A DNA stretch of 49,073 bases. Origin: CAYNLG01 sp964397995 (lineage in GTDB: Bacteria > Planctomycetota > Phycisphaerae > FEN-1346). This document shows, piece after piece, positions 7,401 through 15,325 of the stretch (position 1 is the first letter of the stretch; every line of letters starts with the position of its first letter). The translations under genes were made by a program, and so were the position numbers. Under the pieces are notes generated by a model. It saw only the letters and a list, made by a program, of their open reading frames with translations, searched no databases and was not told the origin of the DNA. Location of the stretch: positions 1-49,073 of the forward strand of contig CAYNLG010000020.1 in NCBI GenBank assembly GCA_964397995.1, written 5' to 3'.

Positions 7401-8816
7401 TCAGGCCGCGCCCGCCGGGTCGGCGTCACGCGCCTCTTCGAGCACGTCGGCCAAGGTGGTGTGTTCGCCCGCGCGGGCGGCTTCGGCGGCCTCGTACCGT
7501 TCGCGCAGGCACCGGTTCAGGGGAAGGTAGTCCGGGTCGACCGGCAGGGGGACGAAGCGGCGGACGGCCTCACCGATCTCGGCCAGGCGGACGCGTGCGG
7601 GGTCGCGGCCGGGGAGCCAGGCGTCCTCGGCGTCCTCGTCCTCGCCGTTCGGCTTGGCGGTGGCGACCAGCAGGCCGGCCTCTTCGAGGCGGCCGGTGAG
7701 GTCGGCCAGGGGGTTGCGGCTGCAGCCGGTGGCGTCGACGAGGACGCCGAGGGGGGTGGGGCCGCGGCCGTCGCGGAAGCGCCGGGCCACCACGGCCGCC
7801 GCCGCCACCGCCACGAAGTCGGCCGCCAGGAACCGGCCGTTGCGTCTGTCGGCCTGCTCGGTCTCGGCGCGGGCCAGGTCTTTCAGGTTCTGCACGGTGT
7901 AGGCGAGTTCGGCCCCGAACAGGACGAACATCCACGTGAAGTAGATCCAGAGGAAGAACAGGGGGACGACGGCCAGGTTGCCGAAGACCTGGCCGTAGCC
8001 GACGGCGTAGTTGACGTAGTAGCCGAAGAAGGCCTCCTTGGCGATGACGTGCCAGAGGGTGCCGGCGACGAGGGCCCCGGTCAGCGACGCCCGGGCCTCG
8101 ACCCGGGTGTTGGGGATCAGCTTGTACATGACGAACAGGACGAACCAGACGGCCACCAGGTTGATGATGCTGCGCCCGAACCACGCGACGGCCTCGGGGA
8201 GTTGGGCGGCCCGGTCGTAGACGGAGCCGGAGGCGTAGACGGCGGCGGCCACGACGGGCGGGCCGACCGTCAGGACCACCCAGAACAGGACCACGCGGCG
8301 CAGCAGGGGGCGTTTGCGGCGGACCTGCCAGATCCGGTTCATCGCCCCTTCGATGGTCGCCAGCATGTTCATCGACAGGCCGAACAGGAACAGGATGCCC
8401 GCGACGGTGGTGGTGGTGGTGCCGATGCGGCGCCCGGCGGCCTGGACCAGCCGGTCGATCTGCTCGACCAGGCCCACGGGTTCGCCGTCGATGACCACGT
8501 CGAGCTCGGTGATGTTGAGGGCCTGGTAGAGGGCTTCCTGGACCTTGCGGCCGACCTCGGGCCCGCGGCTGAAGAAACCCACGATGAGCAGGAAGAGCAC
8601 GAGGCACGGGATGAGGCCGAGCAGGGTCTTGAACGTCAGGTCGCCGGCCACGGTGACAAGGCGGTCGCGCTTGAGCTGGATACCGCAGAACCGCCACAGG
8701 CGGGCTTGGTGGACGGCCAGGCGGCCCCAGCGGGAGAGTTCGCTGGTGGGGCTCTCGAAGAGCCGCTGGGCGGCCGCGCGCAGGTGCTCCCATCGGGCCC
8801 GCAGATCGAGTCCCAC
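7401..8816 (-). CDS. YihY/BrkB family inner-membrane protein
   Basis: A 471-residue protein. After ~55 cytoplasmic residues there are about six membrane helices, including TFKTLLGLIPCLVLFLLIVG, GILFLFGLSMNMLATIEGAM, VLFWVVLTVGPPVVAAAVY, NLVAVWFVLFVMYKLIPNT and VVPLFFLWIYFTWMFVLFGA. The family signatures NRIWQVR, YKLIPNT, WIYFTWMFVLFGAELAY and the YGQVFGNLAVVP loop are all present. The ~180-residue soluble C-terminal tail resembles a winged-helix/Rrf2-like extension seen in some YihY proteins (PLADLTGRLEEAGLLV). Family members are often called ribonuclease BN or BrkB for historical reasons; transport or lipid roles are suspected but the function is not settled. It lies 49 bases downstream of leuC on the same strand. 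Confidence 0.9.
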   Translation of the reverse strand: MGLDLRARWEHLRAAAQRLFESPTSELSRWGRLAVHQARLWRFCGIQLKRDRLVTVAGDLTFKTLLGLIPCLVLFLLIVGFFSRGPEVGRKVQEALYQALNITELDVVIDGEPVGLVEQIDRLVQAAGRRIGTTTTTVAGILFLFGLSMNMLATIEGAMNRIWQVRRKRPLLRRVVLFWVVLTVGPPVVAAAVYASGSVYDRAAQLPEAVAWFGRSIINLVAVWFVLFVMYKLIPNTRVEARASLTGALVAGTLWHVIAKEAFFGYYVNYAVGYGQVFGNLAVVPLFFLWIYFTWMFVLFGAELAYTVQNLKDLARAETEQADRRNGRFLAADFVAVAAAAVVARRFRDGRGPTPLGVLVDATGCSRNPLADLTGRLEEAGLLVATAKPNGEDEDAEDAWLPGRDPARVRLAEIGEAVRRFVPLPVDPDYLPLNRCLRERYEAAEAARAGEHTTLADVLEEARDADPAGAA

Positions 8817-8865
8817 GCCGTCCTCCCTGCTGTGCCGGCGCGCCGGGGCGCGCGGCCAGGCCCCC

Positions 8866-10131
8866 CTACCCCGCGACCTCGTCGGGGTGGGTGATGCGCC
8901 CGGTCAGGGCGCTGGCGGCCGCCACGGCCGGGCTCGCCAGGTAGACCTGGCTGCGGACGTGGCCCATGCGGCCGGTGAAGTTGCGGTTGGTGGTGGCGAC
9001 GGCCACTTCGCCGTCGGCCAGGATGCCCATGTGGCCGCCCAAACACGGCCCGCACGTGGGCGGCGAGACGACGGCCCCGGCCTCCAGGAAGGTCTCCAGG
9101 TACCCCGCCTTCAGGGCCTCGCGCTCGATGGTGGGGGTGGCGGGGATGACGATGCAGCGGACGCCGTCGGCGACGCGCCGGCCCTTCATCAGGTCGGCCG
9201 CCACGGCCAAATCGCTCAGCCGCCCGTTCGTGCACGACCCGATGACGGCCTGGTCGATGCGGACGTCGGCCAGTTCCGAGACGGGGCTGGCGTTCTCCGG
9301 CAGGTTCGGGCACGCGACGATCGGCTCGAGGTCCGAAACGTCCCACTCGTGGCTCTCGACGTAGGCGGCATCCGGGTCGGCCTGGAAGTACGCCGGCTCG
9401 CGTTCGAGGCGGCCCTCGCACCAGGCCCGGGTGACGTCGTCGGGCGCGATGATGCCGTTCTTCGCGCCGGCCTCGATGGCCATGTTGCACATCGCGAGAC
9501 GGTCGTCCATCGGCAGGGCCTCGAGGACCGGGCCGCCGAACTCCATTGACCGGTACAGGGCACCGTCGACGCCGATCTGGCCGATCGTGTAGAGGATCAG
9601 GTCTTTGCCGCCCACCCACCGCGACCGCGTTCCCGTGAAGGTGAACCGCATCGCCTCCGGCACGCGGAGCCAGATGGTGCCGGTGGCGAAGACGGCGGCC
9701 AGGTCGGTGGAGCCGACGCCGGTGGAGAAGGCGCCGAGGGCGCCGTAGGTGCAGGTGTGGCTGTCGGCGCCGATGACGAGGTCGCCGGGACCGACGACGC
9801 CCTGCTCGGGCAGGAGGGCGTGCTCGATGCCGACCTGGCCGACCTCCCAGTAGTGCGTGATGTCCTGGGCCCGGGCGAAGTCGCGGAGCTGCTTCGCCTG
9901 CTGCGCGCTGGCGATATCCTTGTTCGGCGTGAAGTGGTCAGGCACCAGGGCGATGCGCTCGCGGTCCCAGACGCGATCGATGCCGTACTCGGCCAGCCGG
10001 TTGAGCGTAATCGGCGCCGTGATGTCGTTGCCGAGGGCGATGTCGACCCGGGCGGTGATGAACTGGCCGGCGGCGACCGTCTCCAGGTCGGTGTGGGCGG
10101 CCAGGATCTTCTGCGACAGCGTCATCGGCAT
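8866..10131 (-). CDS. leuC: 3-isopropylmalate dehydratase large subunit (aconitase family)
   Basis: A 421-residue protein, the length of the archaeal/bacterial type-2 LeuC/HacA large subunit. The three cluster-binding cysteines are visible: GSCTNGR (~300) and CGPCLGGH (~358 and ~361). The substrate-binding sequence GADSHTCTYGALGAFSTGVG is at ~120-139. With a LeuD small subunit it isomerises 2- and 3-isopropylmalate in leucine synthesis, using a [4Fe-4S] cluster. No leuD lies next to it; the downstream gene is yihY. Homoaconitase or a related dehydratase remains possible, because the large subunits are hard to separate by motif alone. ATG 10131 and ATG 10125 are both usable starts. The upstream gene is the zinc-ribbon protein 73 bases away. 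Confidence 0.9.
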   Translation of the reverse strand: MPMTLSQKILAAHTDLETVAAGQFITARVDIALGNDITAPITLNRLAEYGIDRVWDRERIALVPDHFTPNKDIASAQQAKQLRDFARAQDITHYWEVGQVGIEHALLPEQGVVGPGDLVIGADSHTCTYGALGAFSTGVGSTDLAAVFATGTIWLRVPEAMRFTFTGTRSRWVGGKDLILYTIGQIGVDGALYRSMEFGGPVLEALPMDDRLAMCNMAIEAGAKNGIIAPDDVTRAWCEGRLEREPAYFQADPDAAYVESHEWDVSDLEPIVACPNLPENASPVSELADVRIDQAVIGSCTNGRLSDLAVAADLMKGRRVADGVRCIVIPATPTIEREALKAGYLETFLEAGAVVSPPTCGPCLGGHMGILADGEVAVATTNRNFTGRMGHVRSQVYLASPAVAAASALTGRITHPDEVAG

Positions 10132-10204
10132 GGCAAGGCTCCAGCGTTCCGTGCGGCACCGGCGCCCGCGGGCGCGCGGCCCCGGTTCGTGCGAGGGTGC
10201 GGCG

Positions 10205-10513
10205 TCAGTTTTCGCGGACGTCCAGCCGGTGGCGGACCGTCCGCATGAGCGGGTCCTCCAGGTAGCGGTCGCGGCACGCCTGGCACAGGTCGAACCGGAG
10301 CTGCTTGAAGACCTGCGCTTCGAGGGTGCGGGCGTCGGTCTCGGCCATCTGGTCGAGCAGCTTCCGCATCTCGGCCGCGTCGTCGCGCTCCAGGTCGGCC
10401 CGGGTCAGTTCCATGGGGTCGCAGGCGGCGAAGACCTGGCTCTTGACGACGTACCGGACGTCCTCGTCGGCGAGCAGCGGCCGCCCGCACAGGTCGCAAC
10501 TGAAGTGGATCAT
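10205..10513 (-). CDS. Small zinc-ribbon protein
   Basis: A 102-residue protein starting at ATG 10513 (GAGG six bases upstream). It has two CxxC pairs: CDLCGRPL near residue 6 and LCQACRDRYLED near residue 82. The middle is acidic and helical (AAEMRKLLDQMAETDAR). The spacing suggests one zinc ribbon closed by the N- and C-terminal pairs. It is similar in plan to the N-terminal half of the protein at 6033-6821. A good promoter lies 75 bases upstream. The function is unknown. Confidence 0.75.
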   Translation of the reverse strand: MIHFSCDLCGRPLLADEDVRYVVKSQVFAACDPMELTRADLERDDAAEMRKLLDQMAETDARTLEAQVFKQLRFDLCQACRDRYLEDPLMRTVRHRLDVREN

Positions 10514-10587
10514 GGCGCAACCTCGCCCCGCGCCCCGCCCCGGCACCGCCTCCGGCGCCCGCCGTTGCCACACCCCCACCGGGTCTG

Positions 10588-10616
10588 ATGATAGCACCGC
10601 CGGCGCCGGGGGGCAA
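10588..10616 (-). promoter_or_regulatory. Sigma-70-like promoter of the zinc-ribbon/leuC group
   Basis: Minus-strand TTGCCC (10616-10611), 17-base spacer, TATCAT (10593-10588). It faces the gene starting at 10513 and could also serve leuC and yihY. Confidence 0.5.
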
Positions 10617-10627
10617 GGTTGCGGCCG

Positions 10628-11356
10628 TTACGCGCCGGCGGCCTCGACCAGCCACGCGAACAGGGCCGCGAACGGCGGGTGGGCCGGCAGTTCCTCCGGG
10701 TGGCACTGGACGGCCAGGACGGGGCGGCCGTCGGCGGCCTCGAGGCCCTCGATCACGCCGTCCGGCGCATGGGCCGTCGCGCGGAGTCCGTCACCCGGGT
10801 CGCGCACCGCCTGGTGATGGTAGCTGTTGACCTCGACGCGGCCGGCCCCCATGACGCCGGCGAGGCGGCTGCCGGCCTCGACCTCGACGGTGTGGACGAG
10901 GGCCGGTTCGCGGGGGCGGGCCCAGTGCTGGATCGCCCCGTCGACCTGGCCGGGCACGTCCTGGATCAGCGTCCCGCCGCACGCCACCGCCAGCACCTGG
11001 ATACCGCGGCAGATGCCCAGCAGGGGCATCCCGCGGGCCAGGGCCTCGCGGGCGAGGGCGGTCTCCAGCCGGTCGAGCCGCGGGTCCTGGTAGGCCTCGG
11101 CGGGGTGCGGCTGGAGGCCGTAGGCGAGGCTGACGACGTCGCCCGCCCCGGGCAGGAGCAGGCCGTCGAGGCGGCCAATCGCTTCGACCATCCGCTCCGG
11201 CTCGCCCAGGGCCGGGAGCAGCACCGGCAGGCCGCCCGCGCCGGCGACGGCGGCGACGTATTGGCGGTTGACGCCCGAGGTGACCGTCTGGAGGCGGTCG
11301 GCCTGGGCGGCGTGGTTCCAGCGGCGGGCGGGGATGCCGATGACGGGTGCGGGCAC
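10628..11356 (-). CDS. Peptidase C26 / gamma-glutamyl-gamma-aminobutyrate hydrolase family protein
   Basis: A 242-residue class I glutamine-amidotransferase-like hydrolase. The nucleophile cysteine is in LLGICRGIQVLAVACGGTL (~123), and the His/Glu pair is in VQCHPEELPAH (~221). Other family marks are IGIPAR at the N-terminus, DGLLLPGAGDV in place of the common GG(D/G)D, and VNSYHHQAV. Relatives such as PuuD hydrolyse gamma-glutamyl-GABA in putrescine breakdown. No other putrescine-pathway gene is nearby, so the substrate is open. GTG 11356 is chosen because AAGGAG lies six bases upstream and the protein then begins exactly at the family start (PAPVIGIPARRW). Longer ATG-initiated frames upstream lack support. 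Confidence 0.87.
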   Translation of the reverse strand: MPAPVIGIPARRWNHAAQADRLQTVTSGVNRQYVAAVAGAGGLPVLLPALGEPERMVEAIGRLDGLLLPGAGDVVSLAYGLQPHPAEAYQDPRLDRLETALAREALARGMPLLGICRGIQVLAVACGGTLIQDVPGQVDGAIQHWARPREPALVHTVEVEAGSRLAGVMGAGRVEVNSYHHQAVRDPGDGLRATAHAPDGVIEGLEAADGRPVLAVQCHPEELPAHPPFAALFAWLVEAAGA

Positions 11357-11571
11357 GGGCGGCTCCTTCGTGGGCGGCGACGCGTGGCGGAAGCATCTTA
11401 GCAGGCCGGGGACGGCGCGGGAAGCGTCCCTCGGCCGCCGGCCGCCGCCTTGCGGGGCCGGCCCGCCCGGACCCTCGGCGAAAACCGCTGGCGAAGGCGG
11501 CGGCCACCCGCGTATAACCCTGCAAGTGCGGCGGCGCGCCGCGAGCGTTCCTGAGTGCCGAGACCCGGACC

Positions 11572-12810
11572 GTGACCGACCCCGAACCAACGCCGGTTCC
11601 CGAGGAGACGGGGGCCCTCCTGCCGCCGCCCGACGCGCCGATGCCGCGCCTGCGCGAGGACCTCAAGGCCCGGCTCGTCGGCAAGCGGATCAACGAGTTC
11701 GTCATCCGGAGCCGCCTCGGCACGGGCGGGTTCGGCGTCGTGTACCGGGCGTACGACGAGCACATGGACCGGGACGTCGCCCTCAAGATCCTCCCGCCGC
11801 ACATCGCCAAGCGGGGCGAGGCGTTCACGGAGCGGTTCCTGCGGGAGGCGCGGTCGGCGGCCAAGCTGGCGCACCCGAACATCGTCACGATCTACCAGGT
11901 GGTCCCGTTCCACGAGACGTTCTACATTGCGATGGAACTCGTCGACGGCGGCAACCTGCGGGACCTGCTGGCCGAGCACGGCCGCTTCTCGGCCGCCGAG
12001 GCGACACGGATCATCTGGGCGGCCGCCGACGCGCTGGTCCACGCGCACCGGCGCGGCGTGATTCACCGGGACATCAAGCCGGGGAACATTCTGCTGACGA
12101 GCGGTGGCCAGGTGAAGGTGACGGACTTCGGGTTGGCCCGCGACGCCCTGGCCGTCACGGACATCGTGGCCGACGGCACCAGCATGGGCACGCCCCGGTA
12201 CATGGCCCCCGAGCAGGCGCTCGGCACGCCGACGACGGCGGCGACGGACATCTACAGCCTGGCGGCCACGTACTACCACCTGATGGCCGGGCAGCCGCCG
12301 TTCGACGCCGCGGACGACCGGGAGATCATGCGGCAGCACGTGCAGGCGCCGGTGCCGGACCCGCGTCGGGCGGCGCCCGATTTGCCCCACGGCGTCTGGC
12401 CGCTCCTGCGGCGGGCGATGGCGAAGCGGCCGGAGGACCGGTTCACGTCCGCGGAGGATTTCATCGAGGCCCTCGACACGGTCTTCACAATCCAGGACGC
12501 GGACGTGCACCCGGGGCCGGCCGGCATCGTCGAGGGCGACATGGCCGACGGGACGCTGCTGGGCGAGGTGCCGACGCCGCCCGAGGAGGCGATCTCGGCG
12601 GCCCTGACCAGAGCCGTCGCCCAGCGCGAGGCCAAGCCCCCGGTCACGGGGCGCCCTGCCGCGCCGCCCGAGGGGGCGGATGAGGATGAGGACGAATCGG
12701 CGGCGGACGGGGACAAACACCATCACCGGCTGATGCTGGGCCTGCTGGTGGGCCTGGCGGTGGTGGCCGTCGGGGCGGTGGTGGCGGTGGTGCTGCTGAT
12801 GAAGGGGTAG
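11572..12810 (+). CDS. Serine/threonine protein kinase with C-terminal membrane anchor
   Basis: A 412-residue Hanks-type (PknB-like) kinase. After ~35 acidic residues the kinase domain carries the glycine loop GTGGFGVVYRA (~44-54), the ATP lysine in VALKIL (~66), the catalytic HRDIKPGN (~164-171), DFGLARD (~185) and the APE-type MAPEQ. All catalytic residues are present. The C-terminus has one hydrophobic helix (LMLGLLVGLAVVAVGAVVAV) ending four residues from the end, so it is tail-anchored and lacks an extracellular sensor. The domain end is followed by an acidic linker. GTG 11572 is the only sensible start near the domain; the -10-like TATAAC at 11513-11518 has no good -35 partner. The substrates are unknown. 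Confidence 0.92.
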   Translation: MTDPEPTPVPEETGALLPPPDAPMPRLREDLKARLVGKRINEFVIRSRLGTGGFGVVYRAYDEHMDRDVALKILPPHIAKRGEAFTERFLREARSAAKLAHPNIVTIYQVVPFHETFYIAMELVDGGNLRDLLAEHGRFSAAEATRIIWAAADALVHAHRRGVIHRDIKPGNILLTSGGQVKVTDFGLARDALAVTDIVADGTSMGTPRYMAPEQALGTPTTAATDIYSLAATYYHLMAGQPPFDAADDREIMRQHVQAPVPDPRRAAPDLPHGVWPLLRRAMAKRPEDRFTSAEDFIEALDTVFTIQDADVHPGPAGIVEGDMADGTLLGEVPTPPEEAISAALTRAVAQREAKPPVTGRPAAPPEGADEDEDESAADGDKHHHRLMLGLLVGLAVVAVGAVVAVVLLMKG

Positions 12811-12924
12811 GCGTCCGAAGTGGGTAGGCGTGTCGTTTCGAGCCCATCGCGGCAGCGGTGGGTCGCGCCGTCCGTCTTTGGCACGTTCCCGAGCCGCGGC
12901 GCCATTCGCGGCCGCCCCTTTGTG

Positions 12925-12954
12925 TTGACACCCCCCGCGCCCTCGGCCTACACT
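12925..12954 (+). promoter_or_regulatory. Sigma-70-like promoter of galK
   Basis: A consensus TTGACA (12925-12930), 18-base spacer and TACACT (12949-12954). The likely transcription start falls only ~11 bases before the ATG, leaving a very short leader that still contains GGAGA. Confidence 0.65.
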
Positions 12955-12971
12955 CCGCGCGGAGACAGGCC

Positions 12972-14165
12972 ATGGACGACCTCATCCAGCGCTGCCGCGA
13001 CCGATTCGCCGCCGACGCCCCCGTCCGCGTGACCCGCGGGCCCGGGCGGGTCAACCTGATCGGCGAACACACCGACTACAACGGCGGCTTCGTCATGCCG
13101 ATGGCCCTGGCGATGGCCGTCCGCGTCGCCTTCGTGCCGCACGACGCCCCCGAAGTCGTCCTGGAGAGCGTCCAGTTCGGCGGCCAGGCTCGGTTCCCGC
13201 TGGGCGGTCCGCTGGCCGAGGACGCCCCGCACTGGCTAGCCTATCCGGCGAAGGTGGCCGAGGTCCTGGCCGAGGCCGGCCTGGCGGTGGGCGGCCTGCG
13301 CGGCATCGTGGACGGGGCCGTGCCGACCGGCGCCGGCCTCTCCTCCAGTGCCGCCTACGAGGTGGCCGCCGCCCTCGCCCTGCTGGTGGCGGCCCGGCCC
13401 GGCCTGCCGGCCGGCCCGGCGGCCGAGGTGGCCGAGGCGTGTGGCACGACGACGGAGCACCTGGCGGAGCTCTGCCAGCAGGCCGAACACCGCGTCGGCG
13501 TCCGGTGCGGCATCATGGACCAGTTCATCAGCCTCCATGGCCGCGCCGGCCACGCCATCCTCCTCGATTGCCGCGACCTCTCGTACCGCGCGGTGCCCGT
13601 CCCGACGGACCGGGCGGCCGTGGTGGTCATCGACTCCGCGGTCCAGCGGAAGCTGACGGCCGGGGCGTACAACGAGCGGCGCAGCCAGTGCGAGGAGGGC
13701 GTCGGGCGGCTGAAGAAGTTCGACCCGTCCATCGAGACGCTGCGCGACGTCTCGCCGGAACTCTTTGAGGCCCACGCCGACCGGTTGCCGGGTGTCGTGC
13801 GCCGCCGGTGCCGCCACGTCATCGGCGAGATCGCCCGGTGCCGCGCCTCGGCCCGGGCGTTGGAACACGGCGACGTCGCGGGGTTCGGGCGGTTGATGGA
13901 CGCGAGTCATGACTCGCTCCGCGACGAATACGAGGTCTCCGGGCCGGAGCTCGACCTGCTGGTGGAGATCGCCCGGGGAACCGAGGGCGTGTACGGGTCG
14001 CGTCTGACGGGCGCCGGGTTCGGCGGGTGCACGGTGACGCTCTGCCGCCCCGACGCGACCAATGCCCTGCGCGAGGCCGTCCTGGCCCGGTACCCGGCCG
14101 AGACCGGCCTGGAGCCGCGCGTCTGGGTGTCGGACGCGGCCGCGGGGGCGGCCGTGGAGGTGTGA
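12972..14165 (+). CDS. galK: Galactokinase
   Basis: A 397-residue GHMP-family sugar kinase that phosphorylates galactose at C1 in the Leloir pathway. Motif 1 is the galactokinase signature PGRVNLIGEHTDYNGG (~24-39). Motif 2, the ATP loop, is PTGAGLSSSAAYEVA (~117-131). The catalytic Asp lies in CGIMDQFIS, and motif 3 is LTGAGFGGCTV (~342-352). The length fits the family. ATG 12972 follows GGAGACAGGCC and the promoter at 12925-12954. No other gal genes are adjacent, but the GH42 beta-galactosidase at 45-47 kb could supply galactose. trpD starts 43 bases downstream and may be co-transcribed. Confidence 0.95.
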   Translation: MDDLIQRCRDRFAADAPVRVTRGPGRVNLIGEHTDYNGGFVMPMALAMAVRVAFVPHDAPEVVLESVQFGGQARFPLGGPLAEDAPHWLAYPAKVAEVLAEAGLAVGGLRGIVDGAVPTGAGLSSSAAYEVAAALALLVAARPGLPAGPAAEVAEACGTTTEHLAELCQQAEHRVGVRCGIMDQFISLHGRAGHAILLDCRDLSYRAVPVPTDRAAVVVIDSAVQRKLTAGAYNERRSQCEEGVGRLKKFDPSIETLRDVSPELFEAHADRLPGVVRRRCRHVIGEIARCRASARALEHGDVAGFGRLMDASHDSLRDEYEVSGPELDLLVEIARGTEGVYGSRLTGAGFGGCTVTLCRPDATNALREAVLARYPAETGLEPRVWVSDAAAGAAVEV

Positions 14166-14208
14166 GTCCGCGGAGGGAACGCGCGCCAGGCCGCGCGGGG
14201 GGTAAGCC

Positions 14209-15222
14209 ATGATCGACTTCATCCGCAAGCTCGCCGACCGGCAGGACCTGGCCCTGGACGAGGCCCGCCAGGCCATGGACCTGATCATGACCGGCGAGGC
14301 CACGCCCGCCCAGGTGGCGGCCTACCTGACGGCCCTGACCCTGAAGGGGCCCACGCCCGACGAGATCGCCGGCAGCGCGATCGTCATGCGCGAGAAGGCC
14401 ACCCCCATCGACGCCGGCGGCCTGGAGGTGATCGATACCTGCGGCACCGGGGGGACAGGCAAGAAGACCTTCAACGTCTCGACGTGCGCGGCGTTCGTGG
14501 CGGCGGGGGCCGGGGCGGTCGTCGCCAAGCACGGCAACCGCGGCGCCACGAGCAAGTGCGGCTCGTCGGACGTCCTGGAGGCCCTCGGCGTGACGATCAC
14601 GCTGGCGCCCGACGGCGTCGCCCGCTGCCTCCGCGAGGTCGGTATGGGCTTCATGTTCGCCCCGCTCCTGCACGGGGCCATGAAGTACGCCGTCCCCGTC
14701 CGCAAGGAGATCGGCATCCGCACCATCTTCAACGTCCTCGGGCCGCTGACGAATCCGGCCGGCGCCCGGCGGCAGGTGCTGGGCGTCTTTGCGCCCGAGC
14801 TGGTCCCGATGATTGCCCAGGTGCTGGTGCGGCTCGACGCCGAACACGTCCTTGTCGTCCACGCCTCGGACGGCTTGGACGAGCTGACCCTGGCCGGGCC
14901 GAACCGGTGCGCCGAGGTGCGGGGCGGCACGGTAACCGAGCGGGCGATCGCGCCGGCCGACTTCGGCCTGCCCCAGCACCCGAGCCTGGTCGGCCACCCG
15001 GTCGAGTCGGCCGAGGCGGGGGCGGCCATCGTGCGGCAGGTGCTGGCCGGCGAGCAGGGCGTGTACCGCGACACGGTGGTGGCCAACGCGGGGGCGGCCC
15101 TGTACGTGGCCGGCCTCGCGGACGACCTGGCCGACGGGGCCGCCAAGGCGGCCGCCTCCATCGACTCCGGCGCCGCCCAGGGTGTCCTGGAGAAACTGAT
15201 CGCCGTGAGCAGCGCGGCATAG
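14209..15222 (+). CDS. trpD: Anthranilate phosphoribosyltransferase
   Basis: A 337-residue enzyme of tryptophan synthesis that joins anthranilate and PRPP. The PRPP-binding DTCGTGGTGKKTFNVST (~78-94), KHGNRGATSKCGSSDVLEA (~105-123, magnesium and anthranilate contacts) and the NVLGPLTNPAGA segment are intact. The start ATG 14209 begins MIDFIRKLADRQDL, the normal family N-terminus, with only a weak GGGG upstream site. It is isolated from other trp genes and sits between galK and greA. TrpD relatives of unknown activity exist, but the full motif set here favours true TrpD. Confidence 0.94.
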   Translation: MIDFIRKLADRQDLALDEARQAMDLIMTGEATPAQVAAYLTALTLKGPTPDEIAGSAIVMREKATPIDAGGLEVIDTCGTGGTGKKTFNVSTCAAFVAAGAGAVVAKHGNRGATSKCGSSDVLEALGVTITLAPDGVARCLREVGMGFMFAPLLHGAMKYAVPVRKEIGIRTIFNVLGPLTNPAGARRQVLGVFAPELVPMIAQVLVRLDAEHVLVVHASDGLDELTLAGPNRCAEVRGGTVTERAIAPADFGLPQHPSLVGHPVESAEAGAAIVRQVLAGEQGVYRDTVVANAGAALYVAGLADDLADGAAKAAASIDSGAAQGVLEKLIAVSSAA

Positions 15223-15264
15223 GGCCCGTCCCCAAGGCGGCGCCGCCCCGCCGCGGCCCACCCG

Positions 15265-15293
15265 TTGAAAACGGTCCGCGGCTGGTGTATGAA
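15265..15293 (+). promoter_or_regulatory. Sigma-70-like promoter of the long greA gene
   Basis: TTGAAA (15265-15270), 17-base spacer, TATGAA (15288-15293), 32 bases before ATG 15326. Confidence 0.5.
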
Positions 15294-15325
15294 AGGGCCT
15301 TCGTGCACCCTGAACCGAGGACCCC

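Noticed and set aside
12810..12924. Possible tRNA-like segment (TTTCGAGCCC resembling a T-loop)
   Set aside because: No acceptor stem, anticodon arm or D-arm pairing could be built around it.
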